A DNA stretch of 64,000 bases, taken from positions 170,361 through 234,360 of the forward strand of contig NZ_FCOX02000006.1 of NCBI RefSeq assembly GCF_900044055.2, written 5' to 3'. Positions 8,539-17,159 of this stretch are shown here, one piece after another (positions within the stretch are counted from its first letter, which is position 1; each line of letters begins with the position of its first letter). The stretch comes from Caballeronia calidae. GTDB lineage: Bacteria; Pseudomonadota; Gammaproteobacteria; Burkholderiales; Burkholderiaceae. The notes beneath the pieces were generated by a model. That model was given only the letters and a program-made list of their open reading frames with translations, did no database searches and was not told the origin of the DNA. Position numbers and translations under genes: made by a program.

Positions 8539-9560
8539 ATGAATCCCGCTACCCTGCAAAGACCGCCTTACGGCTCCGATTTCTCCGGCCTCGTCTGCGG
8601 CTTCCGGTTTCATGTCGATCAACCGGCCAGCCGATCGATGCCGAGGCCGCGAGCGAATGGCTCGCACGCGACGACACCACGCGGGAATTCGTCTGGCTGC
8701 ACTTCGATCTCGCGAACAGCTCGTGCGAGCGCTGGATGCGCGGCCGCCTCGGCCTGCCCGACGCCTTCTTCGACACGCTCAACGAAGGCTCGCATTCGAC
8801 GCGCATCGAGCATCAGGAAGGCGCGCTCTTCGCGGTCATCAACGACGTGATGTTCAACTTCGAGCTGACGCCCTCGGAGATCGCGACGCTGTGGGTCTAC
8901 ACGCATCAGAAGCTGCTCGTCACGGCGCGCCTCAAGCCTTTGCGCTCCGTCGATTCGCTGCGCGAGTCGGTCAGGCGCGGCGAACTGTTCCGCTCGCCCG
9001 CCGAACTGCTCGCGCATCTGCTGCGCGATCAGGCGGACCTGCTCGTGCATATCGTGCGGCGCACGAGCGTCGAGGTGGACGGCATCGAAGACCGTTTTCT
9101 TTCGATGCGCGGCGCCGCGACCCGCACCGATCTCGGCGGCCTGCGTCGTGTGCTCGTGCGATTGCAGCGCCTGCTCGCGCCCGAACCCGGCTCCGTGTTC
9201 CGTCTGCTCGCGCGGCCGCCGCGCTGGCTGCATGCGCAGGACATTCAGGACCTGCGCGATGCGACCGAAGAGTTCTCGCTCGTGCTCAATGATCTCGCGG
9301 GCCTCGTCGAGCGCATCAAGCTGCTGCAGGAAGAAGTCGCGACGCGCATGGGCGAGCAAAGCAACCGCACGCTCTTCACGCTGACGCTCGTGACCGTGCT
9401 TGCGCTGCCGATCAATATCGTCGCGGGCTTTTTCGGCATGAATGTGGGCGGCATTCCGCTCGCGGAGAACCATCACGGTTTCTGGCTGCTGGTCGCGATC
9501 GTCGCTACATTCACCGTGCTCGCCGGATGGTGGGCCTTCCGTCGCCGCCGCGATATGTAG
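8539..9560 (+). pseudogene. zntB: ZntB-like CorA-family transporter, disrupted by a single-base frameshift
   Basis: The N-terminus (MNPATLQRPPYGSDFSGL...) starts at the ATG at 8539 in one frame; the rest (PIDAEAASEWLARDD... to 9560) is in another. Inserting one G in the GG at 8625-8626 gives a continuous Q-P-G-Q-P-I-D junction, so one base of a short G run appears lost. The remaining 309 codons are intact, with two C-terminal transmembrane helices and the GMN signature (FFGMNVGG). ZntB proteins move divalent metals such as zinc across the inner membrane. Without the shift the protein would be about 340 residues, normal for the family. Translation from the internal ATG at 8736 would lose about 66 residues of the cytoplasmic domain. 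Confidence 0.8.
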
Positions 9561-9629
9561 GAAGAAGCAGGCACGTCCGATGCGGCATCACTGGTGAGGC
9601 GCACGCCTCGCAAACCGTCGGAGGTGATC

Positions 9630-9809
9630 ATGGACAAGAACCGCATCGAAGGCACGGCTCGCCAGATGAAAGGCATCGTCCGCGAAGCCGTCGGGAAGGC
9701 GACCGGCAGCCGCGGCACGCAAATGCGCGGCACGGCCGAAAAAATGGCGGGCAAGATGCAGGCGAAGCTCGGCGCGGCAGCCGATGCCGTGCGGCGCATC
9801 AAGAAGTAG
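9630..9809 (+). CDS. CsbD-like stress protein
   Basis: 59 residues. MDKNRIEGTARQMKGIVREA is the hallmark N-terminus of the CsbD family, and the repeat-like GTAEKMAGKMQAKLG follows. These small, highly charged helical proteins rise during general stress in many bacteria, but their biochemical role is unknown. The ATG at 9630 follows GGAGGTGATC, so the longer upstream frame is rejected. It is probably a single gene between zntB and the convergent DUF1348 gene. Confidence 0.9.
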   Translation: MDKNRIEGTARQMKGIVREAVGKATGSRGTQMRGTAEKMAGKMQAKLGAAADAVRRIKK

Positions 9810-9832
9810 CGCCGCGCGGCTCGCTGAAAGTG

Positions 9833-10300
9833 TCAGAAGCCCAGGTCGCTCAGGCCCGGATGGTCGTCGGGCCGGCGGCCGAGGGGCCAGTGATATTTGC
9901 GATCCGCTTCCTTGATCGGCAGATCGTTGATCGACGCGTGGCGATGGGTCATCAGCCCCGCTTCGTTGAATTCCCAGTTCTCGTTCCCGTAGCTGCGATA
10001 CCAGTTGTTGGCATCGTCATGCCACTCGTACGCGAAGCGCACCGCGATGCGGTTGCCCTCGTACGCCCATAACTCCTTGATCAACCGGTAGTCGAGTTCG
10101 CGCGCCCATTTGCGCCGCAAAAACGCGACCACTTCCTCGCGGCCATTCGCGAACTCGGCGCGATTGCGCCAGCGCGTATCCACGCTATAGGCCAGCGATA
10201 CGCGCTCGGGCTCGCGCGTGTTCCATGCATCTTCGGCAAGACGGACTTTCAGCTTGGCGGATTCTTCGTCGAACGGCGGAAACGGCGGTTTGCTTTCCAT
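9833..10300 (-). CDS. DUF1348 / NTF2-like protein
   Basis: 155 residues. [20 protein letters not shown] and the later [18 protein letters not shown] and [11 protein letters not shown] blocks match the DUF1348 family, which has a nuclear transport factor 2-like cone fold that often binds small molecules. The function is not established. The ATG at 10300 has an AAGGAG site upstream. It is divergent from a TetR regulator, and the two operator palindromes between them make it the likely regulated target. Confidence 0.85.
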   Translation of the reverse strand: MESKPPFPPFDEESAKLKVRLAEDAWNTREPERVSLAYSVDTRWRNRAEFANGREEVVAFLRRKWARELDYRLIKELWAYEGNRIAVRFAYEWHDDANNWYRSYGNENWEFNEAGLMTHRHASINDLPIKEADRKYHWPLGRRPDDHPGLSDLGF

Positions 10301-10333
10301 GGCAATTTCTCCTTCGAAGCGATGAGTTAGAAA

Positions 10334-10351
10334 GTAGACAGATCTGTCTAC
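10334..10351. promoter_or_regulatory. TetR operator copy 1
   Basis: Perfect 18-bp palindrome GTAGACAGATCTGTCTAC, 33 bases upstream of the DUF1348 start. The half-site GTAGAC/GTCTAC recurs 37 bases to the right. It probably overlaps the DUF1348 promoter. Confidence 0.8.
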
Positions 10352-10370
10352 CCGACGCACTCTAGCGCAG

Positions 10371-10388
10371 GTAGACGAACCTGTCTAC
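10371..10388. promoter_or_regulatory. TetR operator copy 2
   Basis: GTAGACGAACCTGTCTAC has the same GTAGAC...GTCTAC arms as copy 1 with an imperfect centre. It ends ten bases before the tetR start codon, where a bound dimer would block tetR expression. Confidence 0.78.
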
Positions 10389-10398
10389 AATAGATTGC

Positions 10399-10992
10399 AT
10401 GAAACCATCGGCATCGTCTTTCGATCTCGCGGAGCTCGCGCCGGACGCGCGCATCCTGCACACCGCGCACGATCTCTTCTATCGCGACGGCATTCGCGCG
10501 ACGGGCATCGATCGCGTGATCGCGGAATCGGGCGTCGCGAAGAAGACGTTTTATCGTTACTTTCCGAGCAAGGATGATCTGATCGTCGCGTTCCTGGACT
10601 TTCGTCACGAGAACTGGATCGCGTGGTTCCGCGATGCCCTGGCTCGCCACGGCGGCACGCTCAATGCGCTCGTGCCGGCGCTCGCCGAATGGTTCGGCAG
10701 CGAGAGCTATCGCGGTTGCGCGTTCATCAATTCGGTCGTGGAAGTCGGCGCGACGCTGCCGCAGGCCTTGGATATTTCGCGGCGTCACAAGCGCGACATG
10801 ACCGCGGCCATTCGCGCGCTGATGCCGGCTTCGCGCACCGCGAAGGCGGACGCGCAGGCGCTCGCTTTGGCCGTCGACGGTGCGATCGTGACCGCGCAGT
10901 TCGCGGACTCGCCAGCCGATGCGTTGAAGGCGCTCGCCCGCGTGGTCCGCGCGATCCGGGCCAGCGCAACGGAGCGCCAGATCGCCGGATGA
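10399..10992 (+). CDS. TetR/AcrR family transcriptional regulator
   Basis: 197 residues. The N-terminal helix-turn-helix (about residues 18-62) has the typical ARILHTAHDLFYRDGIRATG and VAKKTFYRYFPSKDDLI blocks; the C-terminal helical domain would bind a ligand and dimerise. It is divergent from the DUF1348 gene and two 18-bp operator palindromes lie between them, so autorepression plus control of that gene is the simplest model. The ligand is unknown. Its 3' end faces the tolC-like gene, 12 bases away. Confidence 0.9.
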   Translation: MKPSASSFDLAELAPDARILHTAHDLFYRDGIRATGIDRVIAESGVAKKTFYRYFPSKDDLIVAFLDFRHENWIAWFRDALARHGGTLNALVPALAEWFGSESYRGCAFINSVVEVGATLPQALDISRRHKRDMTAAIRALMPASRTAKADAQALALAVDGAIVTAQFADSPADALKALARVVRAIRASATERQIAG

Positions 10993-11004
10993 GCCGGTCA
11001 GGCG

Positions 11005-12438
11005 CTACCTGACCGTTGCGTTTTCGATCAACGGAACAGACGGTTGCAGTTCGAACGTCAGCTCGGCTGGCTTCGGGGCATTAGTTGCGCCGTCGTTCGC
11101 AGAAGGCGTGCGCTCGCCGGATTGCGTCTTCACCGAGCAACACAGCATCGAACTGATCTGCGAGATGTCCTCGGTACTCAACGTTGCGACGTCGGCCTTC
11201 AGGTTGAGCAAGGTCACGACGGCCTGGTAGCGCGCTCGCATCAGATCGCGTTGCGTGACGTAGAAGGTGTCGATGGCACGCAAGACATCGACGCTCGTGC
11301 GGCTGCCCGTTCGATAGCCGATCTTCGTCGCGTCGAGCGCCTCGCGCGTCGATCCGACGAGGCGCGCGAGCGTTGTGGTCCTCTCGCGCGCCTGGATATA
11401 GCGCGCGTAATTGTCGCGCGCCGAGTTCTCCGCCTGTCGCGATGCCAGCAGGACTCCCTGTTCCGCCTTGTCCTCCAGCGCAAGGGATTGTCTGACACGC
11501 CCTTGAATTTCGCCGCCCGTCAGCAACGGAATGCTCACCGACAGCATGCCCGTGGTCGTCGTGGTGGGCATGGCATAGCCTGCAGCCGCGCCGGCCGGCG
11601 TGTATGACCCCGTGAGATTGACAACCGGATAGCCAGCGGCGCGCGCTTTCTTGGTGTCGTACTTGGCAATTTCCCAGTCGATCTGCTTGGACTGCACGTC
11701 GTAGCCGCGCGCCTTTGCTTCGTCGACCCAGACTTCCGCGCTCTCCGGAGAAAGCTTCGGCAATGGAAGATCGCGCGGCAGCGCGGCGAGCGAAGTGAAC
11801 GGTTGACCGCTCACCAGCTCGACAGCGCGACGCTTGATGGACAGCTCCTGTTGCGCGTCCAACTGCTGAAGGTGCGCCTGCTCGCGAGCCACCTCACCGT
11901 CGCGCACGTCGATCAGCGTCGCCTCACCGGCCGCGCGCTTGCGACGAATCTCCTCCGATTGCGCCTGGATGGCAGCACCATATTCGATCGTGCGCTTCAG
12001 TTCGTCCTCGGCTGCGAGCTCCTCGAAGTAGGCCTTCACGGCGCGAAGCATCGCGCTCTGCTGTGCACCGGCAAGATCGACCACGCCCTTCGCCGCGACA
12101 TAGTCCGATTGTTTGTACGCCGTCCATTTGCTCCAGTCGAACAGCGCCTGCGACACGCTGACCATCCAGCCGCTCTGCCAGTAGGTCTGCCTCGGAAAGC
12201 TCTCCACTTCGATGCGGTTATACGTTCGCCCCCAGCCTCCTCCTATCTGCGGGAGCAACGCTGCGCGCGCGATCGGAAGGGCCTGCTTCGCTGCCTCGTA
12301 GTCGGCGCGTGCCTGCGCGAGTTCGGCATCGTGGCCGAGCGTCATGTCGACGATGGAACGCAAGTCGTCCGCGCGTGCCGGCGCAACGCACGCCAGCGTG
12401 CCAGCGAGAATCCAGCCCGCAACATTGTTCTTTCTCAT
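11005..12438 (-). CDS. TolC-family outer-membrane channel of the peptide export cassette
   Basis: 477 residues with a signal peptide of about 23 residues (cleavage near ARA-DD). Two long repeated outer-membrane-efflux domains follow (about residues 30-220 and 240-425), rich in heptad-like Ala/Gln/Arg, as expected for the alpha-barrel of a TolC trimer. The last roughly 50 residues after SSMLCCSV are an unusual Pro/Ser/Asn-rich tail. TolC proteins form the outer-membrane exit duct of type I secretion. The ATG overlaps the stop of the peptidase-ABC gene (ATGA), showing tight coupling. It is the last gene of the cassette and converges on tetR. Confidence 0.9.
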   Translation of the reverse strand: MRKNNVAGWILAGTLACVAPARADDLRSIVDMTLGHDAELAQARADYEAAKQALPIARAALLPQIGGGWGRTYNRIEVESFPRQTYWQSGWMVSVSQALFDWSKWTAYKQSDYVAAKGVVDLAGAQQSAMLRAVKAYFEELAAEDELKRTIEYGAAIQAQSEEIRRKRAAGEATLIDVRDGEVAREQAHLQQLDAQQELSIKRRAVELVSGQPFTSLAALPRDLPLPKLSPESAEVWVDEAKARGYDVQSKQIDWEIAKYDTKKARAAGYPVVNLTGSYTPAGAAAGYAMPTTTTTGMLSVSIPLLTGGEIQGRVRQSLALEDKAEQGVLLASRQAENSARDNYARYIQARERTTTLARLVGSTREALDATKIGYRTGSRTSVDVLRAIDTFYVTQRDLMRARYQAVVTLLNLKADVATLSTEDISQISSMLCCSVKTQSGERTPSANDGATNAPKPAELTFELQPSVPLIENATVR

Positions 12439-14549
12439 GCGACGACTTCCTCGCCAGCCTCGGTATTGACGCCGTTGTCCCGCACGAGCGCGCCATCGGT
12501 GAAGCGAAAGCGCACATCGAACGTGGATGCAAGGGACATGTCGTGTGTGATGACGACCACGGTTCGATCCAGTTCGCGCAGCAAGCTGGCGATCCGGCGC
12601 ACGGAAACCGGGTCGAGGTTGGACGTGGGTTCGTCGAGCAGCAACAACTCACGATCCTGATACAGCGCGCGCGCCAGCAACAGACGCTGCCGCTGCCCCG
12701 CGGAGATATTGGCGATGGTGTCGCTGATGATCGTGCGGGTTCGCATGGGCAGGCGCATGATGTCGTCGATCAGGCCGACCTTTTCAAGCAGAGCGTGCAT
12801 GCGATCCTCGTCCGGATTGCCGGCGAAGAGCGTCACGTTATCCGCGATGGAGCCATGCAGGATGATGTCGCCCTGGCGCATATGCGCCTGATGACGGCGG
12901 ATCTCGTCGACGGTCAGGTTCGGCCACGCGATGCCGTTCAGCGCGATCTGACCGTGCTGCAGCGTTTCCGCCGCCGAGAGCAATTTGAACAGCGTGGACT
13001 TGCCGCTGCCCGATGGCCCGACGATGGCGATCTTGTCGCCCTTGCGCACGCTGAAGCTCGCGTCGCGCAGCACGGGTTCATCGGACACGCCGTAACTGAA
13101 CGTGACATCGCGCACGTCCAGCCTGTCGAAAGCGCGAATCTCGGTGGCGCGCTGGCTATCCTTCAACGGCGTGTAGCGTTCGTTTTTCGCCTCCACGATA
13201 TCGTCCACGCGCGCGGTCGGCACGGTCAGCATGAAATACTCGAAGGCCGCGTTGATCGCGCGCGAGAAGCGTTCCGACAACAGCGCCTTGTAGATCAGGA
13301 ACGAATAGAACACACCGACGGAGATCTTTCCGCCCAGCATCAGGCGCGCGGCCATCCACGTGATGAGGATGGTATCCGCATACTGAAGCAGCTTGAGGAT
13401 CGAATCGCGCGTCGAGGCCAGCCGGCTGCTCGAGAGCCGGGCTGCGACATACGTCTTGTAGATCGTCATGTAGATCGCGGTACGGCGTGTTTCGCCCTGC
13501 GCGAGCTTGAGCAGTGAAGCCGCCCGGATCGTTTCGATCATGGAGTCGTCGCAGCGCGCGGAGGTTTCCAGAACGAGCGCGTGCGTGTCGCGCATCGACG
13601 GATACATGCTGAATGCGAACGCGAAGTACAGCGCGAACACGAGCACGGCGATGATCGTGAGCTTCGGGCTCTGAATGATCATGAGCCCCAGGGCGAGCGC
13701 GCCCACTATCAGATCGATGAAGAGGGAGACGGTCGTGCGCGTCGCGAAGTTATTGATCTCGTCCTGCGCCTTCACCTTCGCGAAGACGTCGCCGACGTGG
13801 CGCTTCTCGAACCACGACATCGGGTTGCGCAGCAGGTGGCCGACGAGCCCCTCGGTAGCGTTGACCTGCGCCATGCCGTTCACCAGCTCGGTGAGATAGG
13901 CCTGTACATACTGGCTCAGCGCGCCGATCACGAAGATGCTGGCGAAAGTCACGACCAGCACGTTCAGGAGATTGCGGTTATCCGCCGCGACGACATAGTC
14001 CAGCACCAGGCTGCCGAAGTAAGGAGACGCGAGAATCGCGAACTGGCTGCCCAGCGCCACGAACAGCACTTTGGCGATCTGCGCGTTCAGTTGGGGATTG
14101 AGCGCGCGCACGCGCTTCACCGCGGCGGGCACGCGCGATTTCGCGGAGATGCGGGGCATCTCCGGCGTCGGCGCGAACTCGAGCAGGAAACCGGAGACGG
14201 TGCTGATGAACAGGTCCATCGATACGCGCCGCCGGCCGCTCGCCGGGTCGATCACCTGGACGAAGCCCCGGCCGTACTTTTCGAAGACGACGAAATGCGC
14301 GCCGCCGAAGTGGAGGACAGAACCTTTCTTGATCGGTGAAAGATCCGAAGGATCGAAGCGGTACGCCTGAACGGACAGCCCGAAATCGATCGCAACGTCG
14401 TAGAGATCCATCAACGTGAGACCGTTGGCGGAAATCGGCTTGTACGCGGATAGTTCGCGCACTTCGGTGGCTCGTCCGTGATGGGATAGCACCATCGCGA
14501 GGCAGGCGTACCCGCACTCCGCCACTTCGTTCTGGTAAATGACTCGCAC
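12435..14549 (-). CDS. Peptidase-containing ABC exporter (C39 leader peptidase + ABC)
   Basis: 704 residues from the GTG at 14549, which has an AAGAGG ribosome site six bases upstream; an ATG at 14591 is open but lacks one and would overlap hlyD by 40 bases. Three parts are seen. First a C39 cysteine-peptidase domain (about 1-130) with oxyanion Gln6, catalytic Cys12 in AECGYACLAMV, His85 in AHFVVFEK and Asp101 in IDPASG, so the triad is complete. Then an ABC membrane domain (about 150-430). Last an ATPase with Walker A GPSGSGKST near residue 510, signature NISAGQRQR near 611 and Walker B LLLLDEPTSNLDP near 635. Such proteins cut leaders after Gly-Gly and export the mature peptide, as in colicin V/microcin systems. 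The likely substrates are the four Gly-Gly peptides encoded at the head of this cassette. Confidence 0.93.
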   Translation of the reverse strand: MRVIYQNEVAECGYACLAMVLSHHGRATEVRELSAYKPISANGLTLMDLYDVAIDFGLSVQAYRFDPSDLSPIKKGSVLHFGGAHFVVFEKYGRGFVQVIDPASGRRRVSMDLFISTVSGFLLEFAPTPEMPRISAKSRVPAAVKRVRALNPQLNAQIAKVLFVALGSQFAILASPYFGSLVLDYVVAADNRNLLNVLVVTFASIFVIGALSQYVQAYLTELVNGMAQVNATEGLVGHLLRNPMSWFEKRHVGDVFAKVKAQDEINNFATRTTVSLFIDLIVGALALGLMIIQSPKLTIIAVLVFALYFAFAFSMYPSMRDTHALVLETSARCDDSMIETIRAASLLKLAQGETRRTAIYMTIYKTYVAARLSSSRLASTRDSILKLLQYADTILITWMAARLMLGGKISVGVFYSFLIYKALLSERFSRAINAAFEYFMLTVPTARVDDIVEAKNERYTPLKDSQRATEIRAFDRLDVRDVTFSYGVSDEPVLRDASFSVRKGDKIAIVGPSGSGKSTLFKLLSAAETLQHGQIALNGIAWPNLTVDEIRRHQAHMRQGDIILHGSIADNVTLFAGNPDEDRMHALLEKVGLIDDIMRLPMRTRTIISDTIANISAGQRQRLLLARALYQDRELLLLDEPTSNLDPVSVRRIASLLRELDRTVVVITHDMSLASTFDVRFRFTDGALVRDNGVNTEAGEEVVA

Positions 14550-14551
14550 TG

Positions 14552-15733
14552 TCAACCTCTTAGCATTCGGAACAAAGGTGCAAGCACCCATTCGGCGATG
14601 GTTCTGCGCTCGACCACGATGCTCGCGGTCGCCTTCATGCCCGGCAGGATGGCGAGGTGCTGCCCGTCGAAGTCGAACGTTTTACTTTTCAGCGTGGCCC
14701 ATGCCATGTATTCGCCATCGCCGCTTTTCGCGCCGTCCTGCTCGCCCATGCCGATGGTCGTGCCGGAGATGGAATCGATCCTCGCTTCGTAGGTACCGAA
14801 TTTCGTGTACGGGAAGGCATCGAACTTGAGCCGGACAATCTGGCCCTCCTTGACGAAGCCGCGCCGCCGGGAAGGAATGCGCAGAGCGGCGCGCAGCGGA
14901 CCGTGGTCGTTCGTCGCGATGACGAGCGCAACGTCACCCTCGGTGAGCGTGCGGCCGGCCACCAGGCTCGAAAAGGTGACGACGCCCGCACCCGGCGCCG
15001 ACACGGTCGCGTCCTGACGCTCGCGCTCGTAGCGCGAGCGAATGTCCTGAACCTCTCTGTCGTGCCGCGCTTCGAGTTCGCGCACCTGCGCGTCGAGGTC
15101 CGCGCGCGCGCTGCGCGTCGCGTCGACGTCGCCCGCCAGCTGCTGGCGGCGTGCTCTCGTCTGCGCGACCGCGACCTTGCCCTGATGGACATCCGCCTGG
15201 GCCTGCTCGATTCGATCGGCCGTCACATATTCGGAAACGGAATTCAGACGCGTCACCTTGCGCTCGGATTCATTGACGAGTTGACGGCCTTGCGCGATCT
15301 GCTCGTCGAGCGCGGCCAGTTCCGCGCGCCGGCTTGCTTCCGTCACACGCGAGGCCTCGAGCTGCGCGTTCAACTGGGCACGCCGCTGCTCGTACTGGTC
15401 GTCGGCGGCGCGAATCTGTTCGTCCCGCGCCTGTTCGTCGAAGACTTGCCGGCGCTGACCGTTGGCCGACAACGAAAGGTCGCGCTGCAGCCGGAAGAGC
15501 GGCGCGCCCAATGCCACGCGCTCGGCAGGCTTCGCATAAATGGCGGACACGAGCCCCGCGAGGCCGCGAATTTTGATTTCGGCGGGCGAGACGATTTCGC
15601 TTGGCACATCCTGCTTGAGTTCGACCTGATGCATGAACCCGAAGGCGATTGCACCGACGACAAATGTCGACGTGGCATAGGCGATCCAGCGCCAAGGCAC
15701 GTCCTTGAATTCGGGGAGGCTCGTTGCTTGCAT
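14552..15733 (-). CDS. HlyD-type membrane-fusion (periplasmic adaptor) protein
   Basis: 393 residues. One transmembrane helix at about residues 14-34 is followed by a split lipoyl/barrel-sandwich region (EIKIRGLAGLVSAIYAKPAERV near 48) and a long coiled-coil hairpin (about 95-250, rich in Ala, Glu, Arg and Gln). The second lipoyl half is VSAPGAGVVTF, and a beta-barrel domain leads to the C-terminus. It links the ABC exporter to the TolC channel across the periplasm. The ATG at 15733 is preferred; an upstream TTG at 15814 would extend it by 27 residues. Its stop lies two bases before the exporter GTG. Confidence 0.9.
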   Translation of the reverse strand: MQATSLPEFKDVPWRWIAYATSTFVVGAIAFGFMHQVELKQDVPSEIVSPAEIKIRGLAGLVSAIYAKPAERVALGAPLFRLQRDLSLSANGQRRQVFDEQARDEQIRAADDQYEQRRAQLNAQLEASRVTEASRRAELAALDEQIAQGRQLVNESERKVTRLNSVSEYVTADRIEQAQADVHQGKVAVAQTRARRQQLAGDVDATRSARADLDAQVRELEARHDREVQDIRSRYERERQDATVSAPGAGVVTFSSLVAGRTLTEGDVALVIATNDHGPLRAALRIPSRRRGFVKEGQIVRLKFDAFPYTKFGTYEARIDSISGTTIGMGEQDGAKSGDGEYMAWATLKSKTFDFDGQHLAILPGMKATASIVVERRTIAEWVLAPLFRMLRG

Positions 15734-15838
15734 AGCGCTCGATGATGGATGTCGGTTGGCAATATATGTGTCGCGTGCAAGCTGTCTGCCGCTCGTGGCA
15801 GACGGTCCGGTCAACGCGCGGATTGTTGGGCGAAAGCG

Positions 15839-16774
15839 CTATTTCGCGGCGGCAAACGAATACATCGCCGGGTGGCCCGAAGTGAGCCACTGAGGGTAGT
15901 TTTCGGAGAGCGCGGCTTCGATATCGCCCGCAAGGCGCTGCGGCGCGCCCTCGTCGGCAAGCCGGATAGGGTCGAACAGACGGACCTTGAACCGCCCCTG
16001 CTCGAATCGGAGATAAAACGGCAGCAGCAGCGCGTCGAACGTGGCGCCCATGCGGAACACACCGTTATGGATTCTCGCGTTGCGCCCGAACATGGATACA
16101 CCGACCGTTTCCATCGGATAACGATGCATCGTGTACGGCGGCACGTCCGAGAACAGCACGGCCACGCCGTGACGTTTGAGCGCACGGGCGACGCGCACGC
16201 CCAAGCCGCCGCGATTCGGATCGTTGTAGGTATAGAGAACCTTGATGCCGGGAATCAATGCGTGATCATCGCCATACTGGTTTTGCGGAACTCCCGATAC
16301 CACGGCGAGCGAATCGATCCCGAGCAAAGCGCCCATTTTTTCGACGACGTAGATGTTCGCGTACTGCGAAACGTAGTGAAACGGGGAAACGAATATGGGC
16401 TTGCCAGGCGCGATGCTTTTTAGCCGCCGCACTTCGTCTGCGAGTGTTTGCGCCACGGCATCGAGATCCGGCAGTGATTCGCCGTTTCGAATCGCGCGAC
16501 CAAAGTAGATGCGCTGGTCGATCAGCTTTTCGAGCAATATGCCAGCGCGAGCGCGCTGCGCGATCTCGGCGGGTAATCCCAAAAGATCGCGACCAAGCTC
16601 AGCGCGACTGACTCCGGTCGCACGCCAACGCACGTCGCACCAGCTACGCATCAACCATCCGACGTTGGCGAGACGCTCGATATTTTTCACCGGAATGCGG
16701 CCAATCAAGGAACGGCGCGCACGGAAGTTTTGTCGCGCAACCCACTTCCTGATCGATCGAACAATGGCAGACAT
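15839..16774 (-). CDS. LpxL/HtrB-like (lysophospholipid-acyltransferase superfamily) protein in peptide cassette
   Basis: 311 residues. The fold-level match to lipid A late acyltransferases comes from PFHYVSQYAN near residue 131, RALKRHGVAVLFSDVPPY near residue 205, and the following GRNARIHNGVFRMGATFDALLLPFYL, which parallels the substrate-binding and membrane-facing blocks of LpxL/LpxM. In canonical members the histidine is followed by HX4D/E. Here His133 is followed at +5 by Tyr138, so the usual acidic partner is absent. It may be inactive, use another residue, or have changed substrate. It lies between the precursor genes and the export genes on the same strand, so acylation of the peptides is an attractive but unproven role. 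The ATG at 16774 has no strong ribosome site. Confidence 0.75.
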   Translation of the reverse strand: MSAIVRSIRKWVARQNFRARRSLIGRIPVKNIERLANVGWLMRSWCDVRWRATGVSRAELGRDLLGLPAEIAQRARAGILLEKLIDQRIYFGRAIRNGESLPDLDAVAQTLADEVRRLKSIAPGKPIFVSPFHYVSQYANIYVVEKMGALLGIDSLAVVSGVPQNQYGDDHALIPGIKVLYTYNDPNRGGLGVRVARALKRHGVAVLFSDVPPYTMHRYPMETVGVSMFGRNARIHNGVFRMGATFDALLLPFYLRFEQGRFKVRLFDPIRLADEGAPQRLAGDIEAALSENYPQWLTSGHPAMYSFAAAK

Positions 16775-16927
16775 TTACGGATAGACTGAATTCGAAAAAA
16801 ACCCAATTGCTCAATGAACAGCACCGCAATGAAAGAGGTAGAGTGCTTTTAGCCATCGGCGCAAGTGAATATCGCGGACTCCGTTTAGGTAACAGAATTT
16901 TCAGGCGCACCCACACAGGCGCGCCCA

Positions 16928-16947
16928 GATCTCTCTTTTGAGAGATC
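16928..16947 (-). other. Hairpin after the last precursor gene
   Basis: Perfect inverted repeat GATCTCTC-tttt-GAGAGATC, five bases beyond the stop of the fourth peptide gene. No T run follows in the direction of transcription. It is more likely an mRNA-stabilising or attenuating stem that lets the precursors outnumber the export proteins than a full terminator. Confidence 0.5.
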
Positions 16948-16951
16948 CGCA

Positions 16952-17089
16952 TTACCCTATCACTACAGATTCCGCTGTAATCGTAAGATTAATGTTCGTT
17001 GTGTTGGTCGCAGTCGTAGTCGTAGTCGACTTATTACCACCACCCGCCAGTTGCAATTGAACCAGCATATTGCGATCGAGTTTTTGCAT
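16952..17089 (-). CDS. Gly-Gly leader peptide precursor 4 (45 aa)
   Basis: 45 residues. The leader MQKLDRNMLVQLQLAGG is nearly the same as in three neighbouring genes. The predicted core after Gly17 is GNKSTTTTT, then ATNTTNINLTITA, ending in SVVIG. It is the longest core (28 residues) and very rich in Thr. It keeps the conserved Lys at core position 3 and the shared pattern A-T-N-x-T-x-(L/I)-x-(I/V). GGAA lies about 12 bases before the ATG. It follows the stem-loop at 17125-17150 and is the last precursor before the acyltransferase gene. The size makes database-free calling risky; the shared leader is the evidence. Confidence 0.78.
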   Translation of the reverse strand: MQKLDRNMLVQLQLAGGGNKSTTTTTATNTTNINLTITAESVVIG

Positions 17090-17124
17090 GCCACACATTC
17101 CAGATTAAAAACGCTAACACGAGA

Positions 17125-17150
17125 GCGGTCAGGAATTAATTCCTAACCGC
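17125..17150 (-). other. Intercistronic inverted repeat between precursor genes
   Basis: Two adjoining 13-base arms (17125-17137 and 17138-17150) pair with one mismatch: GCGGTCAGGAATT against AATTCCTAACCGC. It sits 9 bases after the stop of precursor 3 and 35 bases before the start of precursor 4. On the minus strand a T5 run follows at some distance, so it could act as a partial terminator or processing site. Confidence 0.55.
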
Positions 17151-17159
17151 TATTCTGCT

